NCBI GenBank assembly: GCA_903952885.1
Contig: CAJBHE010000178.1
Location: 1 to 33,455 of the forward strand
Source: an uncultured Burkholderiales bacterium
Lineage (GTDB): Bacteria > Pseudomonadota > Gammaproteobacteria > Burkholderiales > Burkholderiaceae_C
DNA length: 33,455 nucleotides
Direction: 5' to 3'
Shown: piece by piece, positions 25,655-33,455 of the stretch
How positions within the stretch are numbered: the first letter of the stretch is position 1
Layout: every line of letters starts with the position of its first letter
Program-made: the position numbers and the translations under genes
Notes under the pieces: generated by a model
Databases searched by the model: none
What the model was told of the DNA's origin: nothing
What the model saw: the letters and a program-made list of their open reading frames with translations, nothing else

Positions 25655-27607
25655 GTGTACCCTGCTACCCAACCCCCACGCGCCATCCGCGAACTCCCAG
25701 ATGAACTGATCAGCCAAATCGCCGCTGGTGAGGTGGTCGAACGCCCGGCCTCTGTGGTGCGCGAGCTGGTGGACAACGCGCTAGACGCCGGCGCCACGCA
25801 AATCACCCTGCGTTTGCTGGCCGGTGGTGTTCGCCTCATCAGCGTGGAAGACAACGGTCTGGGCATTCCTGCCAACGAACTACCCGTGGCCTTGAAGCGT
25901 CATGCGACCAGCAAGATCACCAGCCTGACTGAACTCGAATCCGTGGGCACCATGGGTTTTCGGGGTGAGGCATTGGCCGCCATTCAATCGGTTTCGGAGT
26001 TGTCGGTGCTGTCACGCACCGCTGCACAAGACAGCGCCATGCTGCTGGATGGCCGCAGCGGAGAGCTGCAACCCGCCGCCCGCGCACAAGGCACCACGGT
26101 CGAAGTGAAAGAACTGTTTTACAGCACGCCTGCTCGCCGCAAATTTTTAAAGACTGACAACACCGAACTCGCCCACTGCGTGGAAGCTGTTCGTCGCCAC
26201 GCCCTCACCCGCCCCGAGGTGGGATTTGCCATTTGGCACGAGGGCAAGTTGGTGGAGCAATGGCGTGCACAAACCATTGATGCTGCATCGGACGAAGATA
26301 GGAATACTCAATATCAACGCTCACTCGACCGCCGCTTGGCCGATGTGTTGGGTGATGACTTTTTAGACAACTCAGTGGCTGTGCATTACCAATCGGGCAA
26401 CGTCACAGTGGTGGGTCGCGCAGGTATTCCAGACGCTTCCCGCTCACGCGCCGACCACCAGTTTGCCTACGTAAACGGCCGCTATGTACGCGACAAAGTC
26501 ATCACCCATGCCGCACGCAGCGCGTATGAAGATGTGTTGCACGGCCACCGCCAACCCATCTATGCCTTGTACGTGGAGATTGAGCCCACGCGTGTGGACG
26601 TCAACGTGCATCCCACCAAAATCGAAGTGCGCTTTCGCGATGGCCGCGAGGTGCATCAAGCGGTGCGCCACGCGGTTGAAAATGCTTTGGCTGTGCCACG
26701 CGCCAACATGCTGATGGCCAGCGCCTTGCAAAACCATGAGTTGCCAATGACGGGAACTTTTGGCTCAGGTGGCGCAGCTAGCGGCACATCTACTTTGGGC
26801 GCAACGGCATCACCTGCTTGGCCCAACGCCAATTGGCAACAAGCCACCATGCCTTTGGCTGGCACACGTGTGGCAGATGTGGGTGCGCTCTGGCAGTCCA
26901 CACCTCGCTCAGGTCTGCCCGCCGAAGAACACCCCACTCAAAGTTTTGCAACTGACGCCGTCTTCAACGCACTCAGCGCTAACCACACCTCAGCGCCTTC
27001 GCTGCAAGATGCAGCTCCCGAAACTTGGCCCTTGGGCAAAGCCATTGCGCAGCTGCATGGCGTGTACATCTTGGCCGAGAACACACAAGGTTTAGTTCTA
27101 GTCGATATGCATGCGGCGCACGAGCGCATCGTATACGAACAACTGAAAACACAAATTGATACACAACGCATCAGCAGCCAACCGTTGTTGATTCCCGCCA
27201 CCTTTCCTGCCATCGCGCAAGAGGTCGCTACTGCCGAGGCCTGCGCGGATGCACTGCAAGAACTTGGCTTAGAAATTTCCACACTCTCCAGTAAGACCTT
27301 AGCTGTGCGTGCCGTGCCCAGCACCTTGGCGCAAGGCGATGCCGTGGCACTAGCGCGTAGCGTCTTGGCCGAGTTAAGCCAACACGACGCCAGCACCGTG
27401 GTGCAACGCGCACGCAACGAGCTGCTGGCCACCATGGCCTGCCATGGCGCTGTGCGTGCCAACCGCAAACTCACGATCGACGAGATGAACGGCTTGCTGC
27501 GCCAAATGGAAGTGACCGAGCGCTCGGACCAATGCAACCACGGCCGCCCTACATGGCGGCAACTGTCCATGCGTGAACTCGACGCGCTATTTTTGCGCGG
27601 CCGTTGA
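25655..27607 (+). CDS. mutL: DNA mismatch repair protein MutL (GTG start)
   Basis: 'IAAGEVVERPASVVRELVDNALDAGATQI', 'GFRGEALAAI', C-terminal 'ACHGAVRANRKL' and 'CNHGRPTW'. Confidence 0.97.
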   Translation: MYPATQPPRAIRELPDELISQIAAGEVVERPASVVRELVDNALDAGATQITLRLLAGGVRLISVEDNGLGIPANELPVALKRHATSKITSLTELESVGTMGFRGEALAAIQSVSELSVLSRTAAQDSAMLLDGRSGELQPAARAQGTTVEVKELFYSTPARRKFLKTDNTELAHCVEAVRRHALTRPEVGFAIWHEGKLVEQWRAQTIDAASDEDRNTQYQRSLDRRLADVLGDDFLDNSVAVHYQSGNVTVVGRAGIPDASRSRADHQFAYVNGRYVRDKVITHAARSAYEDVLHGHRQPIYALYVEIEPTRVDVNVHPTKIEVRFRDGREVHQAVRHAVENALAVPRANMLMASALQNHELPMTGTFGSGGAASGTSTLGATASPAWPNANWQQATMPLAGTRVADVGALWQSTPRSGLPAEEHPTQSFATDAVFNALSANHTSAPSLQDAAPETWPLGKAIAQLHGVYILAENTQGLVLVDMHAAHERIVYEQLKTQIDTQRISSQPLLIPATFPAIAQEVATAEACADALQELGLEISTLSSKTLAVRAVPSTLAQGDAVALARSVLAELSQHDASTVVQRARNELLATMACHGAVRANRKLTIDEMNGLLRQMEVTERSDQCNHGRPTWRQLSMRELDALFLRGR

Positions 27608-28794
27608 TGTCACCCACGCTCATCATTGTGTTGCTGTCGATGCTGCTGGGCATTCAGCCCGTCGCTACCGATTTGTATTTGCCAGCACTGCCCGCCATCA
27701 AAGCAGAGTTTGGCGCAGAGCTCTCTCAAGTTCAGCTCACACTCAGCGCCTTACTTTTGGCCTTTGGAACATCTCAGCTGGTGTGGGGCCCGTTGTCCGA
27801 CCGCTTTGGTCGCCGACCTATTTTGTTGTGTGGTTTGGCCACCTTCACCTTGGCGGGCTTGGGTTGCGTGCTGGCCAGCAGCATGCACGAACTCATCGTG
27901 TGGCGCGCCCTGCAAGGTGCGGCTATGGGCGCGGTGGTCATGTGCGCGCGCGCCATCGTGCGCGACCTCCACACACCAGAGACAGGCGCGGGTGTCATGT
28001 CTAAAGCGCTGACAGGCTTGGGCCTCTTGGCCTGTGTCAGCGCACCTTTGGGAGGCTTGCTGACCGACCTATTCAGCTGGCATGCCGCACTGAGTTTGGT
28101 CATGGGCTTTGGTGCGATTGCTCTTAGCTTGGTGGCTTGGAAATTCAAAGAAACCGTGCACCGCAAAAACCCACATGCCCTGCAGTTCAAGGTGTTGGTG
28201 CACACGTGGTGGCACATCGTGCGCAACCCCACGTTTGTGGCGTTTTCGTGTGTCGCAATAGGTTCTTATGGCGGTCTGTTCACCTTCTTGGCGTCGTCGT
28301 CTTTTGTCTTCATCAGTTTGATTGGGTTGGCGCGTTGGCAATACGGCTTGCTGTTGTTCTCGATGGCTTTTACGTATTTGCTGGGCACAGTCTTGTGCCG
28401 TCGACTATTGGTGCGGTTTGGCGTGGCATGCACTGTGGCGATAGGTGGTGCATTCACGTTGGTAGGTGGCGGCTTGATGGCCCTCAACGCGTGGTTGGGT
28501 TGGCAATGCGTGGTGGGCTTGATGGGGCCGTTTTATTTCTTCATTTTGGGGCATGGCATCCACCAGCCTTGCGGGCAAAGCGGTGCGGTAGGGCCATTCC
28601 CCAAAGCTGCAGGCGCAGCCTCGGCCTTAGGGGGATTTTTGATGATGGTGGCGGCTTTTGCCACGGGACTATGGCTGGGTGCAGCCAACGATGGCTCTGC
28701 AATGCCGATGGCGCAAAGCATCGCATTTTGGTCTGTGATGACCGCTCTGTCAGCTTGGTTGCTGGTGCTCCCGCGAGGCAGTTTTCGTGGCTAA
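27607..28794 (+). CDS. Bcr/CflA-type MFS multidrug transporter
   Basis: '[59 protein letters not shown]'; 1-nt overlap with the mutL stop. Confidence 0.92.
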   Translation: MSPTLIIVLLSMLLGIQPVATDLYLPALPAIKAEFGAELSQVQLTLSALLLAFGTSQLVWGPLSDRFGRRPILLCGLATFTLAGLGCVLASSMHELIVWRALQGAAMGAVVMCARAIVRDLHTPETGAGVMSKALTGLGLLACVSAPLGGLLTDLFSWHAALSLVMGFGAIALSLVAWKFKETVHRKNPHALQFKVLVHTWWHIVRNPTFVAFSCVAIGSYGGLFTFLASSSFVFISLIGLARWQYGLLLFSMAFTYLLGTVLCRRLLVRFGVACTVAIGGAFTLVGGGLMALNAWLGWQCVVGLMGPFYFFILGHGIHQPCGQSGAVGPFPKAAGAASALGGFLMMVAAFATGLWLGAANDGSAMPMAQSIAFWSVMTALSAWLLVLPRGSFRG

Positions 28795-29773
28795 AGACCT
28801 CTGGACGGTCAATGCCATCGCCTTGGTCGGTCCTACAGCCAGCGGCAAAACGGCAGCGGCTATGGCCATTGCACAGCAGTGGCCGGTTGAAATCATCAGT
28901 ATCGACTCAGCACTTGTCTATCGCGGCATGGACATTGGCACGGCAAAGCCGACTGCCCAAGAGTTGGCACAAGTGCCACACCACCTCATCAACATTCGCG
29001 ACCCATTGCACGCCTATAGCGCGGCTGAGTTTGCACGCGATGCCACTGCCCTGATGGCTGACATCCGCGCACGCGGCAAGTTGCCGTTACTGGTAGGTGG
29101 CACTATGCTGTACCTTAAAGCCTTGCGCGATGGTATTGACGACTTGCCCACCGCGCACCCACAACTGCGTGCAGAAATCGAACAACAAGCGCTGATCTTA
29201 GGCTGGCCTTCCATGCATGCCGAGTTGACGAAAGTGGACCCTATTACCGCCGCACGTTTGCCACCTCATGATGCGCAACGCATTTCTCGCGCGCTCGAAG
29301 TTTGGCGCGTCAGTGGCAAAGCTTTATCGCAATGGTTCGCTGAAGCAAACACCACTCGCGTCGCGCAACCTGCGTTGAATATGCCCCTACTTTCGCTGGA
29401 GCCAGAAAATCGTGCATGGTTACACGAACGCATCACGCAACGCTTTAACCAAATGTTGACGAGTGGATTTTTAGCCGAAGTAAGAGCACTTCGCGCGCGT
29501 GGCGACCTTCACATCGATTTACCCAGCATGCGTTGTGTGGGCTACCGCCAAGCGTGGGAATTACTCGACCGTGCAGAGACCACAGATGCACCCGTTAAAA
29601 GCATTTTGCCGCAGTTGCATGCGCTAGGAGTGGCTGCCACGCGTCAACTGGCCAAGCGTCAACTCACTTGGCTGCGTGGCATGGACGAGCGCATCGTGAT
29701 TCCGTGTGATGCGCCTGATACGTTGGTACAGACACTAGCCGCGTTAGCCCGGTTTACTGCAACGACTCTTTGA
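28787..29773 (+). CDS. miaA: tRNA dimethylallyltransferase (GTG start)
   Basis: '[17 protein letters not shown]', '[21 protein letters not shown]', '[15 protein letters not shown]', '[12 protein letters not shown]'. Confidence 0.96.
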   Translation: MAKDLWTVNAIALVGPTASGKTAAAMAIAQQWPVEIISIDSALVYRGMDIGTAKPTAQELAQVPHHLINIRDPLHAYSAAEFARDATALMADIRARGKLPLLVGGTMLYLKALRDGIDDLPTAHPQLRAEIEQQALILGWPSMHAELTKVDPITAARLPPHDAQRISRALEVWRVSGKALSQWFAEANTTRVAQPALNMPLLSLEPENRAWLHERITQRFNQMLTSGFLAEVRALRARGDLHIDLPSMRCVGYRQAWELLDRAETTDAPVKSILPQLHALGVAATRQLAKRQLTWLRGMDERIVIPCDAPDTLVQTLAALARFTATTL

Positions 29774-30290
29774 GTACGTCTGGCAGTGGCATCACGGCAA
29801 TGCCCTCGTCGATCAATTCTTCAGTTTCTTCTGGAGTAGCATGGCCACGAATGTTGCGCTGCTCGGCTTCTCCGTAATGCATCCTGCGTGCTTCTTCAGG
29901 AAAGCTATGACCCACGTCTTCGGTGTTAGCCACCACATATCGCACCATCTTGAGAAAAGCAGCTTGCAATTGAGCAGGTTCTAAGTTAGCCACGTCTTGC
30001 AAACTCGGTAATTCGGTGGGAACGGCCGCAGCAGGGCGTATGGTTTGCGAGGACACGGCCGATGTCAAGGCGTCGCTCGACGGTGTGCGATGGTTGTCGG
30101 CTGGGTCACGCTCACCACGGAAGGTGTTCAAGTTCAAACGCGGCGCACTCAATTTTTTAGCCACATGTGCATCTCCACACATGGGACAAGTTACCAACCC
30201 ATTAGCCAGTTGGGCTTGGAAGTCATCTTCAGAGCCAAACCAGCCCTCAAACACATGATGATGGTCACATTGAAGGTCTAGCACTTTCAT
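29754..30290 (-). CDS. DUF1178 family protein
   Basis: '[53 protein letters not shown]' with CxxC; start set to 30290 to avoid overlapping the upstream NUDIX gene. Confidence 0.92.
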   Translation of the reverse strand: MKVLDLQCDHHHVFEGWFGSEDDFQAQLANGLVTCPMCGDAHVAKKLSAPRLNLNTFRGERDPADNHRTPSSDALTSAVSSQTIRPAAAVPTELPSLQDVANLEPAQLQAAFLKMVRYVVANTEDVGHSFPEEARRMHYGEAEQRNIRGHATPEETEELIDEGIAVMPLPDVLKESLQ

Positions 30291-30312
30291 GACGCAATTA
30301 TCTCGTAACACG

Positions 30313-30900
30313 TCATACGGTTTGCCATTCCAAAGACCATGCACCGCTGAGGTGGTTTTGCAACCACAACAAACCTGTCAAGGTTTTGGCATCGGTCAGC
30401 TTACCATCTCGTGACCATGTCAACAGCTCGTCTAAGCTGGCGTCAAACACGTCGAGAAATTCACCCTCATCCAACTGTCGCTGCCCCTGAGTGAGCCCAC
30501 GTGCGAACCATATGTCAATGAACTCGGTGGAGTAGCTGATCACGGGATGTAAGACGCCTGCATGCGCCCACTCGGTCGCTCGGTAACCAGTTTCTTCTAG
30601 CAACTCGCGCTGGGCACACACCAAGCGGTCTTCGCCTGGGTCGATCTTGCCTGCAGGAAACTCAATCATCACTTGTTTAACCGGGTAACGGTATTGACGC
30701 TCCATCACCAAGCGACCATCGTCACGCATCGCGATGATCATGACCGCACCGGGGTGAATGACAAACTCACGCGTGGCTGTCACACCATTAGGTAGACGCA
30801 CGTTGTCACGAAAGGCATGCAAAAAATGCCCTTTGAGTAGCTCCACATGATCTAGAGTGTGTTCAATCAAATGTTCGTCTGAGTTGGATTTCATAGTCAT
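30313..30900 (-). CDS. NUDIX hydrolase (ADP-ribose pyrophosphatase-like)
   Basis: Nudix box GKIDPGEDRLVCAQRELLEETGYRATEW. Confidence 0.93.
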   Translation of the reverse strand: MTMKSNSDEHLIEHTLDHVELLKGHFLHAFRDNVRLPNGVTATREFVIHPGAVMIIAMRDDGRLVMERQYRYPVKQVMIEFPAGKIDPGEDRLVCAQRELLEETGYRATEWAHAGVLHPVISYSTEFIDIWFARGLTQGQRQLDEGEFLDVFDASLDELLTWSRDGKLTDAKTLTGLLWLQNHLSGAWSLEWQTV

Positions 30901-30903
30901 GAT

Positions 30904-30929
30904 AAAAAAGCCAGCTCGTGAGCTGGCTT
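30904..30929 (-). terminator. Rho-independent terminator downstream of nuoN
   Basis: Minus-strand reading AAGCCAGCTCACGAGCTGGCTTTTTTATC: strong GC stem plus T-tract. Confidence 0.85.
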
Positions 30930-30947
30930 AGTTGGCGCATATCTACC

Positions 30948-32438
30948 TCAGGTACCCAATGTAGAAATGATGGCGCGAGCACACAAGGTCATCAAACCAC
31001 CAGGCAATAAACCCAAAACCAGCAACAAGCCGCTGTTGATCAATAACACCACGCGCACGTCTGTACCAGCGGAGACCGTGCTGGCTGTCAAAGGTGTATC
31101 AAAGTACATGACCTTCACCACGCGCAAGTAATAGAAAGCTGCCAACAAAGACATCATCACAGCGTAGGTTGCCAAGGCAATGGCGCCAGGTTGGTCTGAA
31201 GCCACCAAGGCTTGCAACACCGACAACTTACCAGCGAAGCCCACCATCGGTGGCACGCCAGCGAGCGAGAACATGCACAAGGCCATGACGCCTGCGTACA
31301 AGGGGCTACGTTGATTCAAGCCAGCAAAATCAGCGATCTCTTCGCTTTCAAAGCCTTCACGTGCGAGCAACATGATGATGCCGAACACAGCCAAGGTCGT
31401 GAGCACATAGGTGACCACATAAAACATAGCCGAGCTGTAGGCATTGGCTGCTGCTACCGTGTTGCCATTGACTACACCTGAGTACAAGCCAATCAGCACA
31501 AAACCCATTTGAGAGATTGTTGAGAAGGCTACCAAACGTTTAAGGTTGGTCTGAGCAATACCCGCTAAGTTACCAATTAACAAAGAAGCTACGGACAAGA
31601 CCATCAGCATTTGCTGCCAGTCAATGGCCAAAGGCATCAAGCCTTCCACTAGCAAGCGCATCGTCATGGCGAAAGCAGCCAATTTATGTGCGCCACCGAT
31701 CAAAAGGGTCACCACGGTGGGTGCACCTTGGTACACATCAGGCACCCACATGTGAAATGGCACCACACCGAACTTAAAGCCCAAGCCACACACCACAAAC
31801 ACCAAGCCTAATACCAACACTTTGTGATTGATTTGACCTGACGACACAGCCTTGAAGACGGTACTTATATCAAGTGAACCTGTTGCGCCGTAAAGCATGG
31901 ACATACCGTAGAGCAAGAAACCGCTGCCCAAAGCGCCGAGCACAAAATACTTCATTGCAGCTTCAGAAGCTGTGGCGTTGTCGCGACGCAAGGCCACCAA
32001 AGCGTAGCTAGACAGTGCCAACAGTTCCACACCGAGATACAGCACCAAAAAATTGTTGCCAGAGATCATGACGTACATGCCCAGCAAAGCAAAAAGGCCC
32101 AAGGTAAAAAGCTCGCCACCGTGCTTGAGCATGTCACGGTCAGCTGCATAAGGACGGCCGTAGACCAGTGTCACAAACACAGCCAGGGTTGAGAAGCACT
32201 TGAGCCAGTTGCCCATGGGGTCTGACACAACCATATTGCCAAAGCTATACACCGTGGTACCACTGCTGGCATCGTGGGCTTGGAGCACAGCCACAAGACC
32301 CATCGTCAACAAGGACAGCACATACGTGACGGTTCGGCGCGGCGACTTCACGAACAAATCGACCATCGCGATCACGATCGTCATCACGACTAACAGCAGC
32401 TCGGGGTAGAGGGCTGCTAAGTTGAATTTTTCAATCAT
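30948..32438 (-). CDS. nuoN: NADH-quinone oxidoreductase subunit N
   Basis: 496-aa polytopic proton-channel subunit; 'KFGVVPFHMWVPDVYQGAPTVVTLLIGGAHKLAAF', 'LKRLVAFSTISQMGFVLIGL', 'SLAGVPPMVGFAGKL'. Confidence 0.97.
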   Translation of the reverse strand: MIEKFNLAALYPELLLVVMTIVIAMVDLFVKSPRRTVTYVLSLLTMGLVAVLQAHDASSGTTVYSFGNMVVSDPMGNWLKCFSTLAVFVTLVYGRPYAADRDMLKHGGELFTLGLFALLGMYVMISGNNFLVLYLGVELLALSSYALVALRRDNATASEAAMKYFVLGALGSGFLLYGMSMLYGATGSLDISTVFKAVSSGQINHKVLVLGLVFVVCGLGFKFGVVPFHMWVPDVYQGAPTVVTLLIGGAHKLAAFAMTMRLLVEGLMPLAIDWQQMLMVLSVASLLIGNLAGIAQTNLKRLVAFSTISQMGFVLIGLYSGVVNGNTVAAANAYSSAMFYVVTYVLTTLAVFGIIMLLAREGFESEEIADFAGLNQRSPLYAGVMALCMFSLAGVPPMVGFAGKLSVLQALVASDQPGAIALATYAVMMSLLAAFYYLRVVKVMYFDTPLTASTVSAGTDVRVVLLINSGLLLVLGLLPGGLMTLCARAIISTLGT

Positions 32439-32453
32439 TGGGTCTATCCCTAT

Positions 32454-33455
32454 TTATTGGGGCAACTTGGATAAAGCGACGTGCTTGAGTAACTCAGCCA
32501 CGGACACATCCATCACATCGGTGAATGGCTTGGGGAAGATACCCATGGCCAACACGGCGATTGCCAACAAGGCCAACATCACAAACTCACGGCTGTTGAT
32601 GTCGGTCAATTCTTTGACTTGGTCATTGGCCACTGGACCCAAGTAAACGCGTTTGATCATCCACAAGGTGTAGGCTGCGCCAAAGATCAAGGCGGAAGCC
32701 GAAGCAAAGCCAACCCAGAAGTTGTATTTGATGGCGCCCAAAATGACCATCCACTCACCCACAAAACCTGCGGTGCCTGGCAAGCCGCAATTGGCCATAC
32801 CGAACAACAAGGCAAACGCTGCAAACTTGGGCATGGTGTTGACAACACCACCGTAGGCGGCGATCTCGCGTGAGTGCACGCGGTCATACAACACACCGAT
32901 GGACAAGAACATGGCGGCAGACACAAAGCCGTGAGCAATCATTTGCACCAAAGCACCAGACACACCGATGTCGTTGAAGATGAAGAAGCCCAAAGTCACG
33001 AAGCCCATGTGTGCGACAGAGGAATAAGCCACCAACTTTTTCATGTCCTCTTGCACCATGGCCACCAAGCCCACGTAGACCACCGCGATGAGCGACAGTG
33101 CAATCATGAGCCATGCGTATTCGTGTGCCGCATCAGGCGCGATGGGCAATGAGAAGCGCAAGAAACCGTAGGCACCCAACTTCAACATGATCGCGGCCAG
33201 CACAGCAGAACCACCGGTAGGCGCTTCCACGTGCACGTCGGGCAACCAAGTGTGGACAGGCCACATGGGCACCTTCACCGCAAAGGCTGCGAAGAAAGCA
33301 AAGAACAGCAGAGTTTGTGCATGCAAGGGCAATGGCAGCTTGTGCCACACAGCCAAATCAAAGCTACCAGCCGACTGGGTGTACAGATAGATCAAGGCGA
33401 CCAGCATCAACAAGGAACCCAACAACGTGTACAAGAAGAACTTGAACGCTGCATA
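32454..33455 (-). CDS. nuoM: NADH-quinone oxidoreductase subunit M (5' end truncated by window)
   Basis: 'FFAAFAVKVPMWPVHTWLPDVHVEAPTGGSAVLAAIMLKLGAYGFLRF', 'LVAYSSVAHMGFVTLG'; frame remains open to the window edge. Confidence 0.95.
   Translation of the reverse strand, partial: YAAFKFFLYTLLGSLLMLVALIYLYTQSAGSFDLAVWHKLPLPLHAQTLLFFAFFAAFAVKVPMWPVHTWLPDVHVEAPTGGSAVLAAIMLKLGAYGFLRFSLPIAPDAAHEYAWLMIALSLIAVVYVGLVAMVQEDMKKLVAYSSVAHMGFVTLGFFIFNDIGVSGALVQMIAHGFVSAAMFLSIGVLYDRVHSREIAAYGGVVNTMPKFAAFALLFGMANCGLPGTAGFVGEWMVILGAIKYNFWVGFASASALIFGAAYTLWMIKRVYLGPVANDQVKELTDINSREFVMLALLAIAVLAMGIFPKPFTDVMDVSVAELLKHVALSKLPQ

Noticed and set aside
26740-26960. Low-complexity Ala/Gly/Thr/Ser stretch in mutL
   Set aside because: Corresponds to the expected variable linker between the MutL N-terminal ATPase and C-terminal domains.
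26938-27570. 210-aa minus-strand ORF antisense to mutL
   Set aside because: Ser/Ala/Cys-rich shadow of the conserved MutL C-terminus.
28137-29054. 305-aa plus-strand ORF across the MFS transporter/miaA junction
   Set aside because: Overlaps two well-supported genes in another frame; no protein family features.
1-33455. CRISPR arrays, tRNA/rRNA genes, transposases, phage genes, toxin-antitoxin or defence islands
   Set aside because: None recognised by reading; all long ORFs with family signatures are metabolic, respiratory, cell-wall or housekeeping. A tRNAscan/HMM run would be needed to exclude small elements.

Overview
The window reads as an ordinary, gene-dense chromosomal segment, probably from a Comamonadaceae-like betaproteobacterium (inferred from gene content and order). 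I see no mobile element, CRISPR array, rRNA/tRNA or obvious defence island. Four blocks stand out. (1) About 1-12 kb is a complete microaerobic respiration module: ccoI-ccoS-ccoN-ccoO-ccoQ-ccoP-ccoG-ccoH, a small uncharacterised membrane ORF, fnr, hemN, two TauE/SafE-type membrane proteins and a UspA protein. Three FNR-type boxes lie in its intergenic regions. ccoQ (6786-6923, minus) is absent from the supplied ORF track and I translated it by hand. (2) About 12-17.5 kb holds an etfB-etfA-acyl-CoA dehydrogenase-alpha/beta hydrolase cluster, with a perfect 20-bp palindrome upstream of etfB and a nitronate monooxygenase-like gene alongside. (3) About 17.5-29.8 kb is mostly housekeeping: an MscS channel, an HDAC-like protein, mltB, queG, tsaE, an amiC-like gene, DedA, mutL, an MFS transporter and miaA. 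(4) About 29.7-33.4 kb holds DUF1178, NUDIX, nuoN and nuoM (5' end cut by the window). I did not find a convincing new multi-gene system. The best leads are the FNR-box architecture, the small cbb3-linked membrane ORF and the etf palindrome.
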